Positions 17,657 through 27,648 of a stretch of 64,000 bases of DNA are shown here, one piece after another. This stretch comes from Enterovibrio qingdaonensis (GTDB lineage: Bacteria > Pseudomonadota > Gammaproteobacteria > Enterobacterales > Vibrionaceae): contig NZ_JAJUBB010000002.1 of NCBI RefSeq assembly GCF_028683135.1, positions 248,001 to 312,000 of the forward strand, written 5' to 3'. The notes beneath the pieces are model-generated. The model was not told the DNA's origin, made no database searches, and worked only from the letters and a program-made list of their open reading frames with translations. Positions within the stretch are counted from its first letter, which is position 1; each line of letters opens with the position of its first letter. Both the position numbers and the translations under genes were made by a program.

Positions 17657-18775
17657 ATGTCACAAGATCTACTGAAAACCCCTCTACACGCGCTGCATGT
17701 TGAAATGGGCGCAAAAATGGTGCCGTTTGCGGGCTACGACATGCCAGTTCAATATGCGCTTGGCGTGCGTAAAGAGCATATCCATTGCCGTGAGCAAGCG
17801 GGATTGTTTGATGTTTCACACATGGGGCAACTGAAGCTTCACGGCCCGAACGCCGCGAAAGCCATTGAAGCCTTGGTGCCTGTCGATATTGTCGACCTAC
17901 CTCAAGGCAAGCAACGCTACGCGCTTTTTACCAATGAGCAGGGCGGTTTGATGGACGACCTGATGGTGACAAATTTTGGTGATCACCTTTTTGTCGTGGT
18001 CAACGCGGCGTGTAAAGAGCAAGACATTGCGCATCTTAGGGCTAATCTGCCAGAAGATGTAGAACTCGAAGAGATTGAGGATCGTGCATTGCTCGCGTTG
18101 CAGGGCCCGAAAGCCGCTGCTGTGTTGTCGACGCTAAACCCAACGGTAGCCGAGATGGTATTTATGGATGCCGCTGTTATCGAATTGGCGGGTATTGAGT
18201 GCTTGGTTAGCCGTTCTGGATATACCGGTGAAGATGGCTATGAAATCTCGGTTCCTGCCGAGAAAGCCGAAGAGTTCGCGCGTCGATTACTGCTTAAAGA
18301 GGAAGTGGAATGGATTGGCTTAGGTGCTCGTGATTCACTTCGCCTTGAGTGTGGCTTGTGTCTCTATGGTCACGATATCGATACAACGACCACGCCTGTT
18401 GAAGCAAGCCTTCTTTGGGCTATCAGTAAACCTCGCCGCGCGGATGGTGAACGTGCAGGCGGTTTCCCTGGTGCCGATATCATTCTTGATCAAATCGCGA
18501 CGAAAGATGTTTCACGTAAACGCATAGGCTTAATCGGCAGCAGCAAGGCTCCGGTTCGCGAAGGCGCAAAGCTGTTTGATGCGGATGATAACGAAGTCGG
18601 TATTGTAACCAGTGGTACATTTGGCCCAACGAAAGGCCAGCCTGTTGCAATGGGCTACGTGAAAACTGAGCTGGCTGTGATAGGCACTGAAGTCTTTGCG
18701 GAAGTCCGTGGTAAAAAATTGCCGATGACCGTAGAAAAAATGCCGTTTGTTCCTCAACGATATTATCGCGGTTAA
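17657..18775 (+). CDS. gcvT: Aminomethyltransferase (glycine cleavage T protein)
   Basis: The 372-residue enzyme transfers the methylene group from the H protein aminomethyl arm to tetrahydrofolate and releases ammonia. Family motifs are clear: PLHALHVEMGAKMVPFAGYD, YALGVRKEHIHCREQAGLFDVSHMGQ, SRSGYTGEDGYEISVP (folate site region) and GLGARDSLRLECGLCLYGHD. The C-terminal domain ends with MPFVPQRYYRG. It lies 70 bp after the regulator and is probably co-transcribed with it. GcvT is on the opposite strand from gcvHP. Confidence 0.97.
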   Translation: MSQDLLKTPLHALHVEMGAKMVPFAGYDMPVQYALGVRKEHIHCREQAGLFDVSHMGQLKLHGPNAAKAIEALVPVDIVDLPQGKQRYALFTNEQGGLMDDLMVTNFGDHLFVVVNAACKEQDIAHLRANLPEDVELEEIEDRALLALQGPKAAAVLSTLNPTVAEMVFMDAAVIELAGIECLVSRSGYTGEDGYEISVPAEKAEEFARRLLLKEEVEWIGLGARDSLRLECGLCLYGHDIDTTTTPVEASLLWAISKPRRADGERAGGFPGADIILDQIATKDVSRKRIGLIGSSKAPVREGAKLFDADDNEVGIVTSGTFGPTKGQPVAMGYVKTELAVIGTEVFAEVRGKKLPMTVEKMPFVPQRYYRG

Positions 18776-18857
18776 ACAACTTGTTATCAGAAGGTGGCCA
18801 TAAGCGCGATGCAAATGGCTGCCGAAATATCATGCGGTAACGCATCATGGTATGAAG

Positions 18858-18889
18858 AAAAGAGCTTGTGGTATACCACAAGCTCTTTT
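18858..18889 (+). terminator. Rho-independent terminator after gcvT
   Basis: A long perfect stem (AAAGAGCTTGTGG/CCACAAGCTCTTT around TATA) is followed by a T-rich run. The rest of 18776-19140 shows no other gene. Confidence 0.85.
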
Positions 18890-19140
18890 TCATTTTTATC
18901 ATGATGATAGATGCGTAAACACTGCGAGGGTTGGCCAGTATTGCTTCGCGCAATCATAAATTGGCATTGCTTATGCACTCAAAATAATTGAGCGATTTGT
19001 CATTAGGTGTGTATTCCGCGCTGGAGGCAGAAAGCTACAGCGTGAATTAGTGCATAAGAATGGAAATTCTCAGGCAGATCACGGAATTATGGATTAATGT
19101 CTTATATGTACGACATGGGGTCGATAGGAGAAATGGTTGT

Positions 19141-19749
19141 ATGCTAGCAGAACAACACGATGAGATTGATAACCCTCTGATCTGGCCGATATTAAGCGTA
19201 TTGGAAGCGTCGACTCAAAGTTGGAAAGTACACTACTTGATGGCTGAGCTTCAGAAGAAAACCATCATGGACCACCTTGATGATGATCCTCAACTCGATT
19301 TGTTCAAACGCAATTTTCTCATTATGAATGCGTTATATCAACTTCAGGAAATGCTATTGCCTCAACAATGGCTTCAAGTTGAGTCGATGGACATTAAGTT
19401 AATGCTTCGCGGATTCGGCTCCGGTTTTGTTCAACATGAAGTTAATCGTGACGACCCTTTGCGAGAGTACTACATGGATTGGAAAAACTATGACGCTCAG
19501 ATTGACGATGTCAGAGAGCTACTCTCCTCATTTTGGAAACGCTATCAAAGTCACGTTGGACATTGCAGCGAAACAACGGTTGAGCGAAGAAACGCCTTGG
19601 CTGCGCTGGGGCTTTCCGAAAAAGCGTCCGACAATGAGATTCGTCGACAATGGCGGAAAATGGCGTTGAAATGGCACCCAGATCGTCCCGAAGGTGATGC
19701 GGCAAAATTCAGAACAATGTGTGAGGCTTGGCAAAGCCTGAGACTGTGA
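19141..19749 (+). CDS. DnaJ-domain (DNAJ-related) protein
   Basis: From the ATG at 19141 (AGGAG nine bases upstream) the protein has 202 residues. The first ~140 match the layout of the DNAJ-related N-terminal domain (NPLIWPILSVLEASTQSWKVHYLMAEL ... FLIMNALYQLQEMLL). A C-terminal J domain follows with the HPD motif in MALKWHPDRPEGDAAKF. It should stimulate a DnaK-type chaperone. There is no zinc finger or substrate-binding domain, so it is a specialised co-chaperone. It stands alone between gcvT and a convergent transporter gene. Confidence 0.88.
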   Translation: MLAEQHDEIDNPLIWPILSVLEASTQSWKVHYLMAELQKKTIMDHLDDDPQLDLFKRNFLIMNALYQLQEMLLPQQWLQVESMDIKLMLRGFGSGFVQHEVNRDDPLREYYMDWKNYDAQIDDVRELLSSFWKRYQSHVGHCSETTVERRNALAALGLSEKASDNEIRRQWRKMALKWHPDRPEGDAAKFRTMCEAWQSLRL

Positions 19750-19774
19750 GGGTTAAGCCTTAATCAACGTTTTG

Positions 19775-19800
19775 AGCCCGGCAATTAGCTGGGCTTTTTA
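19775..19800. terminator. Terminator between convergent genes
   Basis: AGCCC/GGGCT stem with a T run on the plus side, immediately after the J-domain gene and overlapping the end of the minus-strand EamA gene. Confidence 0.6.
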
Positions 19801-20663
19801 TTGAGTTTCTTTTTGCTTTGAGCGGCCGACAAGGTGAAGAGTAATAGTGTAGCTAGAATAATCCCCCCACCGATAAGCACATTTTGGCTCGGCACTTCTC
19901 CAAGCGCAGCCCAGACAAACAAAGGCCCCAAGATAGCTTCCAATAACATGAATAAGTTGGCATGTGCTGCAGGTAAGTAGCGAGGGCCGGAAGAAATGAG
20001 CAGAAAAGAGATGGGAACGACCCCAACACAGAGGATTAGCGTATAAATCCATTCTTGCGAGGTCAGCTCAAAGGGTGCTGCGCCTGCCAGAAAAGAAATG
20101 ATTGCCGTACTTATTCCCCCTAGAACTAAATACATGGGCGCATTTTCGCTTTGGCTTTTCCTCAGTACAACAAAGTAAGTGGCGAGCATAAATGCGGTAA
20201 TAAGGGCCATCAGGTTTCCAAAAGAGGCAGATGGCATGGTTTTACCTGCAAAAACAAACATGACACCGGAGACCGCTGCAAGGATGGCGATGAGTGTTCG
20301 GGTTTCCAACTTTTCTTTTAAAAAAACAAATGCAAGAGCTGCACAAATAAGTGGGCTGATATTAATGATGATTAAGGTACTTGCCACTTGCGTATGGTCT
20401 ATCGAGAGAACAAAGCAGATTGTCGATATCGAAAATGCCAGTGAGCCTAGCAAGAGGAGAGGTGTAGGTGAGACCAAGGAGCGATATGTTTCTTTTGGTT
20501 TTCTGATAAACATGATCAGCAGAATAACCAATGCGGAGAATAGCCCGCGCCAAAAAAGCAGCGTCCAGCCTGACGCTTCAACAAGGCGGATCAAAAGGCC
20601 ATCGACACTGAGTATCGACACACCAATGATCATGGTGATTGTTCCTTTGTAAATCGGCGACAT
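19785..20663 (-). CDS. EamA/DMT-family transporter
   Basis: The 292-residue protein has ten predicted membrane helices in two EamA repeats (about 1-140 and 150-285), typical of drug/metabolite transporters that export amino acids, purines or other small molecules. The second repeat shows the family pattern SSGPRYLPAAHANLFMLLEA ... LGEVPSQNVLIGGGIILA. GGGAGA precedes the ATG. No operon partner; substrate unknown. Confidence 0.88.
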   Translation of the reverse strand: MSPIYKGTITMIIGVSILSVDGLLIRLVEASGWTLLFWRGLFSALVILLIMFIRKPKETYRSLVSPTPLLLLGSLAFSISTICFVLSIDHTQVASTLIIINISPLICAALAFVFLKEKLETRTLIAILAAVSGVMFVFAGKTMPSASFGNLMALITAFMLATYFVVLRKSQSENAPMYLVLGGISTAIISFLAGAAPFELTSQEWIYTLILCVGVVPISFLLISSGPRYLPAAHANLFMLLEAILGPLFVWAALGEVPSQNVLIGGGIILATLLLFTLSAAQSKKKLNKKPS

Positions 20664-20915
20664 CCCTATCTCCCTGTAAGGATTTTGTTTTTTTAAGAAG
20701 TGTTCGTTTTGTCTGACTTTCCATTGTCAAATGTGCGCCGTCGGAACTTTCCGAGTATGCGAGTCAAAAAAATAATAGGGTGGTGTAGGCCTTGATGGCA
20801 ATGGAAACTGAGCTAAGTGTAATCAGGCTTTTGCTTTTTCTCACTTTATCAACGAGAAGTAGCGGTCTACGCTTAACTGATATGAGTGTCACCATATTGG
20901 GATCGTGGAGACAAA

Positions 20916-23900
20916 ATGAGATCTATTCGCCATGTCTTTTTTGCATTAATGGGGCTAATCCTCGTCCTCGGCGTTTCAATTATTTTTGCTAATTTGCGTT
21001 CCGGCGTCTTGAGCGAAGATATTAATCGTCTGCATGAACAACGTCATGAGCAATACATTTTGGCTGTTGAGTTGAAAACGAGCTCTGATCTTTTAACACG
21101 CTTTGCACGAAACTACGCCATAACATCAAATAAAAAGTGGCGGTATCTCTATGACAGGGTTGCCGCAATCCGTGAAGGCTTGTTACCAATGCCCAATGGT
21201 TACAATTTAGATTATTGGTACGAAGTGTCTGATCCCAACTTTGTGGTGCAAGAACCAGATATACCCGTTAGGCCGGAATATTTATCCATTCTTAGCCGTA
21301 TGAGAGAGGCTGGAACATCCGAAACGCAAATCGCTTTCCTCGATACCGCAATGAGTCGCTCCCAAGAGCTCGCTAAATTCGAGCGAGACGCCATGGATAT
21401 TATTCAGGGCAAAAAGCGCACGGCCAGAGGAATTGAAAGGATTATCCCAGATCCCTTATTGGCGCAGGAGATGCTGTTTGGGCCTGAATACATCCACGAG
21501 CGAAACCGGATAATGGGGCCGATAGGTGCATTTTACGAAGCGAATCGGTTAGATACCTTCTTAAAACTCGAATCGTTAATTCAAGAAAAGAGGAACATGG
21601 ATGGCATTGCCATATTTATGGCATTTGCATTAATCATTACGGTCGTCACCACGACTATCTTGCTCTGGTATCGCTTCCTGAAACCACTCGATAACATTCG
21701 CAGCAATATTGTTAGTAAGGTCAAAGACAAAGAGTTCGAGTTTAAACTTGATGTTGAGAGTCAGGGGGAATTGAAAGATTTGGCTGCAGCACAAAATGAA
21801 GTGTTAGCGGAAATCGCCGAGCGTTTTGAATTTAGCCGTCAAATTAAAGCCTTCTCCGACTTAATTCGAGGCTGTGTGGATACAAAAGATCTTGGCGAAC
21901 AAGTGGCGAACTTCTTTTCCCAACAATTAGAACTCCCTTACGTTGCGATCTATGTAAATAGAAATGAAAAACTCACGCTTGTAGGCGGTGTTGGTATTGA
22001 TGAACAAAGCAAAGAGATGGAAGCCTCGACGGTCTCCTTCCATCGCACCATTATGTTGACGAAAGAATTCCTGCGTATTCGAAATGAAGATGAGAAGTTC
22101 ACGTTAGCATTGCCTTTCGGCAATCTCTTACTGGGAGAAATGTACTTCATTCCGCTTATGGTCAATAGTGACATGGTGGGCGTTCTTGAATTGGGTTCAG
22201 TGCGAACACTGTCAGATAAGGAAATTGATTGGCTGACAGAAATTCGTGAAGATTTGGCTGTCGGTATTCAATTAACCATCAATGCTGAGCTGCAATTGGA
22301 AGCGGAACATCGTGTTTCTGAACAGCTCAAATTAAATCAACAAATTATCAATGCCATTCCTAACCCTACCTATTTCCGTGACACTGAAGGCACGTATATT
22401 GGGGTCAATGATGCCTTCACAGACTTCCTTGGTTTGTTCTATGTGGATGTGGTCGACAAAACTCCGGTGGAGTTATTTCCAGAAGATGTCGCCACCATGT
22501 TTACTCATAAAGAGCAGGCATTGTTGGATAACCCTGGCTCTCAGGTCTACGACATTGAGCTTAAAAATGCCAATGCAGATGTGCGTAACATCACCGTTTA
22601 TGAAGCAACTTACTACGGTGGTGGGGGCGAGCCACTTGGTATTGTTGGTTTGTTTGTAGACGTAACGACACAAAAACGACTGGAAACAGATCTTATTTCG
22701 GCGAAAGACCAAGCGACTGAGGCAAGTAAAGCGAAAGGCGAATTCTTGGCAAACATGAGCCATGAAATTCGCACACCAATGAATGCGATTTTGGGGATGT
22801 CTCACCTTGCGTTGTTAACGGATTTGAACGACAAGCAACGAAACTATATAGCAAACATCGAGAAAGCAGGTAAGTCTCTCCTTGGCATTATCAATGACAT
22901 CTTGGACTTCTCGAAAATTGAAGCGGGTAAGCTGACTGTTGAGCACATTGAATTCAAGTTCAGTGAAGTGCTGGATAACATCAGCAACATCATTTCTGTT
23001 AAAGCGAAAGAAAAAGAGCTGGAACTGATCTTTGATATTGACCCGGATTTACCTGATGATTTGGTCGGTGATCCGCTTCGTCTTGGGCAAATTATTATCA
23101 ACTTAACCGGTAATTCGGTGAAGTTTACTGACAGTGGTGAAATCATCATTCGCGCAAGAAAAGTGACGGATGGAAACGACATAGTCGAAATTCAGTTCGA
23201 CATCCAAGACTCTGGTATAGGGATGTCGGAAGAACAACTAGGACGCTTGTTCCAGTCGTTCTCGCAAGCGGATGGCTCGATAACGCGTAAGTATGGCGGT
23301 ACCGGTTTAGGTTTGACCATTTCTAAGAGCTTTGTCGAGCTCATGGGTGGGCGGATCTGGGTAGAGAGTGAGCCAGGTAAAGGGTCTACCTTCTCGTTTA
23401 CTATTCGCTGCGGACGCAGTGAATCAAGTATCAAAGAACAAGTTGCCAAGTCCACTGTACTTAACGATAAGCGCGTGCTGGTGGTTGATGACAATCAGGC
23501 ATCACGTGACATTATGTATGCGCTGCTGGATAACTTGGATCTGCGCGTTGCCGCCGTATCAAACGGCGAGGAGGCAGTATACGAAGTAGAAAGCGCAGAT
23601 AAGAGTAATGATGGTTTTGATGTCGTCGTAATGGATTGGAAAATGCCAGGTATCAATGGTGACGAAGCGACGATGAAAATCCAAGCTCTGTCGTTAAACA
23701 AGATGCCGATGGTGATCCTTGCCAGTGCATATGGCGAAGATGCGGGGTTAATAAACGACGATATTCAAAACCTGTTCGATGCTGCACTTGTTAAGCCCAT
23801 TAACCCTTCTTCATTGTTTGATGCGTTGATGGAGGCCTTTGGCCAAGAAGAATTGAAACTGCTTAATCAAAGAGACAACGAAGCAGATAACCAGGAAGAA

Positions 23901-24977
23901 AATCATGATTTCACTGGACTGAATATCCTTTTGGTCGAGGATAATATGATTAACCAAGAGGTAGCAAAAGGCATTCTGGAGCAGTTCAATCCAACCATTG
24001 AAGTGGCTGACAATGGCCAAATCGCGCTGGATATGGTTCAAGAGAAAGCATTCGATATTGTCCTGATGGATATGCAAATGCCCGTCATGGACGGCGTAAC
24101 CGCAACGAAGAAAATCCGTGAAATCGAATCGTTAGCGGGAATGCCCATTGTTGCGATGACGGCAAACGCAATGGAGCGCGATGTTAAACAGTGTAAAGAA
24201 GCGGGCATGAATGACCACGTTTCTAAGCCTATCGATGTAGACGAGCTTATTTCGGCGATATCTCGTTGGACGAATGCGTCAAAAGAAACAGTGAAATCCT
24301 CCGTTGTCCTTAATGGTCAAAAAGCGGCGGAATCTAAGGCACTGAACATCGTTGATATAGATCCGTTAGTGTTGGATGCCAATGAAGGCATTGGGCGCAT
24401 TGGCGGAAATTCAGAGGCTTACTGGAAAGTCATTACTGCATTTACAGAAACCAAACTGTCTATGATTGATAAGATGAAAGCGGCGTTGGCAAACGATGAG
24501 CGAGATGATGTTGAATTGTTTGCACACTCTCTGAAAGGTGCTGCAGCGAATGTGTCAGCGAAAGGACTTGCGGTGCTTGCGGGTAACTTGGAAGACCAAG
24601 CGGGCAGTTGTGACATGAAAATGGAAGCGAGCCTGCTAGATAAAATTAAAGAAAGCCTAGAAGAAATCCAACGTTATATTCCAACAAAAGAACCGGAAGA
24701 CGAAGAACCAAAAGTGGAGCAGGGATTTGCAGGTTACACACCGAGAGAGTTTAGAATTGAACTCGAGCAACTAAAAATCTTGTTGAGTAACTTTGATACG
24801 CAAGCCGTGGACTTTATCACTGGAATAAAAGAAAGCTCGAAGAGCATGGATGTGGACTTGTCAGATGTGGAAGATGCCATTCGAAAATTTGAATATGAAA
24901 TTGCTGGCAAGAAACTCGAGGTCGTGTTGGAGTCGCTAGGAGTAGATGAGGAAGAAAATACGCCCACATTATTCTGA
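20916..24977 (+). CDS. Hybrid sensor histidine kinase (GAF-PAS-HisKA-HATPase-REC-REC-HPt)
   Basis: The protein has 1353 residues from the ATG at 20916 (GGAG upstream; the in-frame GTG at 20886 lacks a site). In order: a membrane helix (about 5-28), a periplasmic sensor region, a second helix (about 229-250), HAMP-like linker, a GAF domain (about 320-455), a PAS domain (about 475-590), HisKA with phospho-acceptor His616 (MSHEIRTPMNAIL), HATPase with DSGIGM and GTGLGL, a receiver with Asp907 (VVMDWKMPG), a second receiver with Asp1052 (IVLMDMQMPVMDG) and a C-terminal HPt with His1204 (FAHSLKGAAAN). It is a BarA/TorS-type phosphorelay kinase. The output regulator is not encoded nearby, and the signal is unknown. 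Confidence 0.95.
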   Translation: MRSIRHVFFALMGLILVLGVSIIFANLRSGVLSEDINRLHEQRHEQYILAVELKTSSDLLTRFARNYAITSNKKWRYLYDRVAAIREGLLPMPNGYNLDYWYEVSDPNFVVQEPDIPVRPEYLSILSRMREAGTSETQIAFLDTAMSRSQELAKFERDAMDIIQGKKRTARGIERIIPDPLLAQEMLFGPEYIHERNRIMGPIGAFYEANRLDTFLKLESLIQEKRNMDGIAIFMAFALIITVVTTTILLWYRFLKPLDNIRSNIVSKVKDKEFEFKLDVESQGELKDLAAAQNEVLAEIAERFEFSRQIKAFSDLIRGCVDTKDLGEQVANFFSQQLELPYVAIYVNRNEKLTLVGGVGIDEQSKEMEASTVSFHRTIMLTKEFLRIRNEDEKFTLALPFGNLLLGEMYFIPLMVNSDMVGVLELGSVRTLSDKEIDWLTEIREDLAVGIQLTINAELQLEAEHRVSEQLKLNQQIINAIPNPTYFRDTEGTYIGVNDAFTDFLGLFYVDVVDKTPVELFPEDVATMFTHKEQALLDNPGSQVYDIELKNANADVRNITVYEATYYGGGGEPLGIVGLFVDVTTQKRLETDLISAKDQATEASKAKGEFLANMSHEIRTPMNAILGMSHLALLTDLNDKQRNYIANIEKAGKSLLGIINDILDFSKIEAGKLTVEHIEFKFSEVLDNISNIISVKAKEKELELIFDIDPDLPDDLVGDPLRLGQIIINLTGNSVKFTDSGEIIIRARKVTDGNDIVEIQFDIQDSGIGMSEEQLGRLFQSFSQADGSITRKYGGTGLGLTISKSFVELMGGRIWVESEPGKGSTFSFTIRCGRSESSIKEQVAKSTVLNDKRVLVVDDNQASRDIMYALLDNLDLRVAAVSNGEEAVYEVESADKSNDGFDVVVMDWKMPGINGDEATMKIQALSLNKMPMVILASAYGEDAGLINDDIQNLFDAALVKPINPSSLFDALMEAFGQEELKLLNQRDNEADNQEENHDFTGLNILLVEDNMINQEVAKGILEQFNPTIEVADNGQIALDMVQEKAFDIVLMDMQMPVMDGVTATKKIREIESLAGMPIVAMTANAMERDVKQCKEAGMNDHVSKPIDVDELISAISRWTNASKETVKSSVVLNGQKAAESKALNIVDIDPLVLDANEGIGRIGGNSEAYWKVITAFTETKLSMIDKMKAALANDERDDVELFAHSLKGAAANVSAKGLAVLAGNLEDQAGSCDMKMEASLLDKIKESLEEIQRYIPTKEPEDEEPKVEQGFAGYTPREFRIELEQLKILLSNFDTQAVDFITGIKESSKSMDVDLSDVEDAIRKFEYEIAGKKLEVVLESLGVDEEENTPTLF

Positions 24978-25001
24978 TTTTTGAGCATACGATATTACAG
25001 T

Positions 25002-25026
25002 AAAAAGGCCGCTAAGCGGCCTTTTT
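25002..25026. terminator. Bidirectional terminator between convergent genes
   Basis: AAAAAGGCCGC/GCGGCCTTTTT around TAA is a strong stem with A and T flanks between the kinase gene and the convergent YfcZ-family gene. Confidence 0.88.
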
Positions 25027-25029
25027 CAA

Positions 25030-25326
25030 TTACTTAGCCAGTGAACGGCTACGTAATTCGAAAATTAATTTCTCAGCACTGCATTCGAATTTCAGTCGTA
25101 CAGTCAGTGGGTCTGATGAAAGTTCTGCACTTTCATTTAGGTCATGCACAACGTTTTCGTTAACTTCTTTTGCCAATGCAAGGTAGCTTTTGAACTCTGC
25201 AATAGCGGCATCTTTATCAGCGGCGAAAATGCTTACTTCCGCGACGTCATCGCCTTCACCAATCACAAAGCCCATTTCAGCGGTCACACCGCAAGCATCA
25301 CAAACTTGATATTCTTCTTGGCTCAT
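25030..25326 (-). CDS. YfcZ/YiiS-family protein
   Basis: The 98-residue small soluble protein resembles the YfcZ/YiiS (DUF406) family. An N-terminal CxxC (VCDACGVTAEMGFVIGEGDD) precedes an alternating alpha-beta domain that ends FECSAEKLIFELRSRSLAK. The biochemical role of the family is not established. The neighbouring acyl-CoA synthetase is on the same strand but separated by a strong terminator. Confidence 0.8.
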   Translation of the reverse strand: MSQEEYQVCDACGVTAEMGFVIGEGDDVAEVSIFAADKDAAIAEFKSYLALAKEVNENVVHDLNESAELSSDPLTVRLKFECSAEKLIFELRSRSLAK

Positions 25327-25486
25327 AACTTACTCTCTTAATCACCAGCCTTGAATTGGAATGCAGGCCGGATTTGTAGGAATTTTTGTAATATTACTAC
25401 AAATAATGGTGCAAAAAGTAGGGCTACTTGGCAAGTTGAAAATGACTTATTCGCAAGTTTTGTCTGTTCCACTGAAATACCGACAA

Positions 25487-25515
25487 TAAAAAAGCGGACA
25501 TGATGTCCGCTTTTG
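25487..25515. terminator. Terminator after the acyl-CoA synthetase gene
   Basis: AAAAGCGGACAT/ATGTCCGCTTTT forms a stem with A and T flanks, 16 bp past the stop of the minus-strand gene. Confidence 0.85.
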
Positions 25516-25530
25516 CTCAATGAAGCACGG

Positions 25531-27177
25531 CTAGTCTTCCCATTGAACGAGAGTGCCTGACGGCCAGTTTGCACCAATATCATGGTACTTCTTCTCGATC
25601 AGGTGGCGACGTATTTTCAATGTGGGTGTAAGCAACCCATTCTCAATACTCCAAGGCTCTTTAATCATGTATACACCCTTGATCTTGGCGTGAGATTCCA
25701 ATTCGCCATTGATGGTGTCGATAACATGTTTGACTCTGCGCTCGTATCGCGTGCGGTCAAAATTAGGGAAATGGTGTGGTAAGGCGATTAAGATCGGCCC
25801 TGGCAATCCCGAGCCAACCAAACACATCATTTCAATATTGCTCAGTTCGAAAAGACGCTTTTCAATCGGTACCGGACTAACAAATTTTCCTTTGGCCGTT
25901 TTGAACGTGTCGTTTTTTCTACCTTGTATTGTCAGGTAGCCTTCGCTGTCTAGGGCACCAATATCCCCGGTGTGTAACCAACCGTCGATCACGGTTTCTT
26001 CCGAGGCTTCTGGATTTTTGTAGTAGCCGCTAAATAGGCCTCTACTATTGACCAAGATCTCACCATCCGCTGCGATCTTGATTTCAATACCTGGGCCTGC
26101 GTTGCCGACTGAGCCAATCTTATCACTGCGGAATGGGTAGTTTAGTGTGGTGTAGGCGTAAGCTTCTGTCATTCCCCATGCTTCGGTGATGTTCAATCCT
26201 AAGCGCTCATACCAGCGGAGCAATGCCGCAGAAACAGGTGCGGAGCCACAACCTAATACTCGTGCTTGATCCAACCCAAGATTTACCGCGACTTTCTTTT
26301 TGATCACGCCAGACAGGAACGGAATTTTCAACAGGATGTTGAGCTTTCTGTCTGGCAGCTTTTCTTGAATACGTTGCTGGAACAATGTCCAGAGTCGAGG
26401 CACTGAAATGAACAGCGTAGGGCGTTGCATTTTCACATCATCAATGAAGGTTTCCAGAGATTCAGGAAAGGCGGTACAAATCCCGGCCATCATCGCCGAG
26501 CCTTGGATGTAAACGCGTTCGGTAATGTGCGCCAATGGCAAGTAAGAAAATAAACGCTCGCCGTCTTTCATGCCGATATGGTCGATCAGTCGCTGTGCAG
26601 ACCACGCATACGCACCATGGCTTAACATCGCCCCTTTAGGTAAACCTGATGTGCCGGACGTATAAACGATCGACATTAAGTCATCGTCTTGGTGTTCGGG
26701 GGCAACGTCAGCGCGAGAGTTTTGATTAACCAAGTCTGCCCAATCGTAGCCACAGTTAATGGTTGGATAAGGGAATGCGATTGATGGAATTTTATCGCGG
26801 CTATCCAACACGGCTTTCAATGCTTTGGTGTCGTCCAATTTGCCGACGAAGATGGCTTTTGCTTCACTATGATCGAGGACATGACCGATGGTGTCGTCAC
26901 CCGCTGTTGGGAATATAGGCACACTGACATAGCTACCTAACATCATCGCAAGGTCTGCAATAAACCATTCGGCACAGTTTTTAGAAATAAGCGCGACCTT
27001 ATCGCCAGGTTGCAGTCCCATACCCCTTAAACCTGTCACAATCCTGAGGGCTTGATCCATGACATCGGAGTAAGTTAAGTCCTGAAATTTTCGGTTGATG
27101 ATTTGTCTGAGGAAGATTTCGTTAGGACGCTCTTCGGCCCAGCGAATCATTTGTTGGTATGGTTTTGGTTGAGCCAT
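25531..27177 (-). CDS. AMP-dependent (long-chain) acyl-CoA synthetase
   Basis: This 548-residue adenylate-forming enzyme activates a carboxylate, most likely a long-chain fatty acid, to the acyl-CoA through an acyl-AMP. The AMP-binding P-loop is YTSGTSGLPKGAMLSH (about residue 168). Further core motifs are SYLPLAHITERV, WGMTEAYAYTTLN, WLHTGDIG and GRKNDTFKTAKGKFVSP. The LPLAHI(T/F)ER-type segment and overall length fit the FadD15-like branch. The gene diverges from a TetR-type regulator across 470 bp with three inverted repeats, so it may be that regulator's target. Confidence 0.9.
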   Translation of the reverse strand: MAQPKPYQQMIRWAEERPNEIFLRQIINRKFQDLTYSDVMDQALRIVTGLRGMGLQPGDKVALISKNCAEWFIADLAMMLGSYVSVPIFPTAGDDTIGHVLDHSEAKAIFVGKLDDTKALKAVLDSRDKIPSIAFPYPTINCGYDWADLVNQNSRADVAPEHQDDDLMSIVYTSGTSGLPKGAMLSHGAYAWSAQRLIDHIGMKDGERLFSYLPLAHITERVYIQGSAMMAGICTAFPESLETFIDDVKMQRPTLFISVPRLWTLFQQRIQEKLPDRKLNILLKIPFLSGVIKKKVAVNLGLDQARVLGCGSAPVSAALLRWYERLGLNITEAWGMTEAYAYTTLNYPFRSDKIGSVGNAGPGIEIKIAADGEILVNSRGLFSGYYKNPEASEETVIDGWLHTGDIGALDSEGYLTIQGRKNDTFKTAKGKFVSPVPIEKRLFELSNIEMMCLVGSGLPGPILIALPHHFPNFDRTRYERRVKHVIDTINGELESHAKIKGVYMIKEPWSIENGLLTPTLKIRRHLIEKKYHDIGANWPSGTLVQWED

Positions 27178-27648
27178 GTAGGACCCCGTAATAGCTGTAG
27201 GGAAAAGGACGATAAATTTGCGAATGTTATTAAAGTGTTAAATTAGGTGTTGAATAGGGCTTGGGTCAAGATAAATATTCAAACACTTGTTCAAATTTTG
27301 ATGTCGGTAACGACATTTAGGTTTTATAACCTATCAAAAAATACAGGATAACATCCTGTATTCATTACATTACTGCGCAAGGTAACAAAGTTTTTTTAAC
27401 AAACCGAATCCCGTTCACGGTTCTTACAAATTTGCGCAATAGCTGCTCGAAAAGTGTGCACTTGTACTATCTTTAAGATTGCTGAATTAAGGGAGAGGTG
27501 GTCGGTAAAACCCGTGTTTTTATCAGCACCGAGATTCGCTGCATCTGAAGTAAAAAAACGAGTGCGAAAACTCCATAAAAGATCAGCGAAATTTAATCAC
27601 TAAACTTGCAGTTGCAGGTTAAGGAAGCCAGGAACCAGGGACATTGTT
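27178..27648. promoter_or_regulatory. Divergent control region with three inverted repeats
   Basis: No gene is supported in this 471-bp gap. Three perfect inverted repeats lie within 62 bp: ATGTCG-GTAA-CGACAT (27301-27316), TAGGTT-TTAT-AACCTA (27318-27333) and AATACAGGAT-AAC-ATCCTGTATT (27340-27362). They are candidate operators for the flanking TetR-type protein. An A-rich stretch follows toward the regulator gene. Confidence 0.6.
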
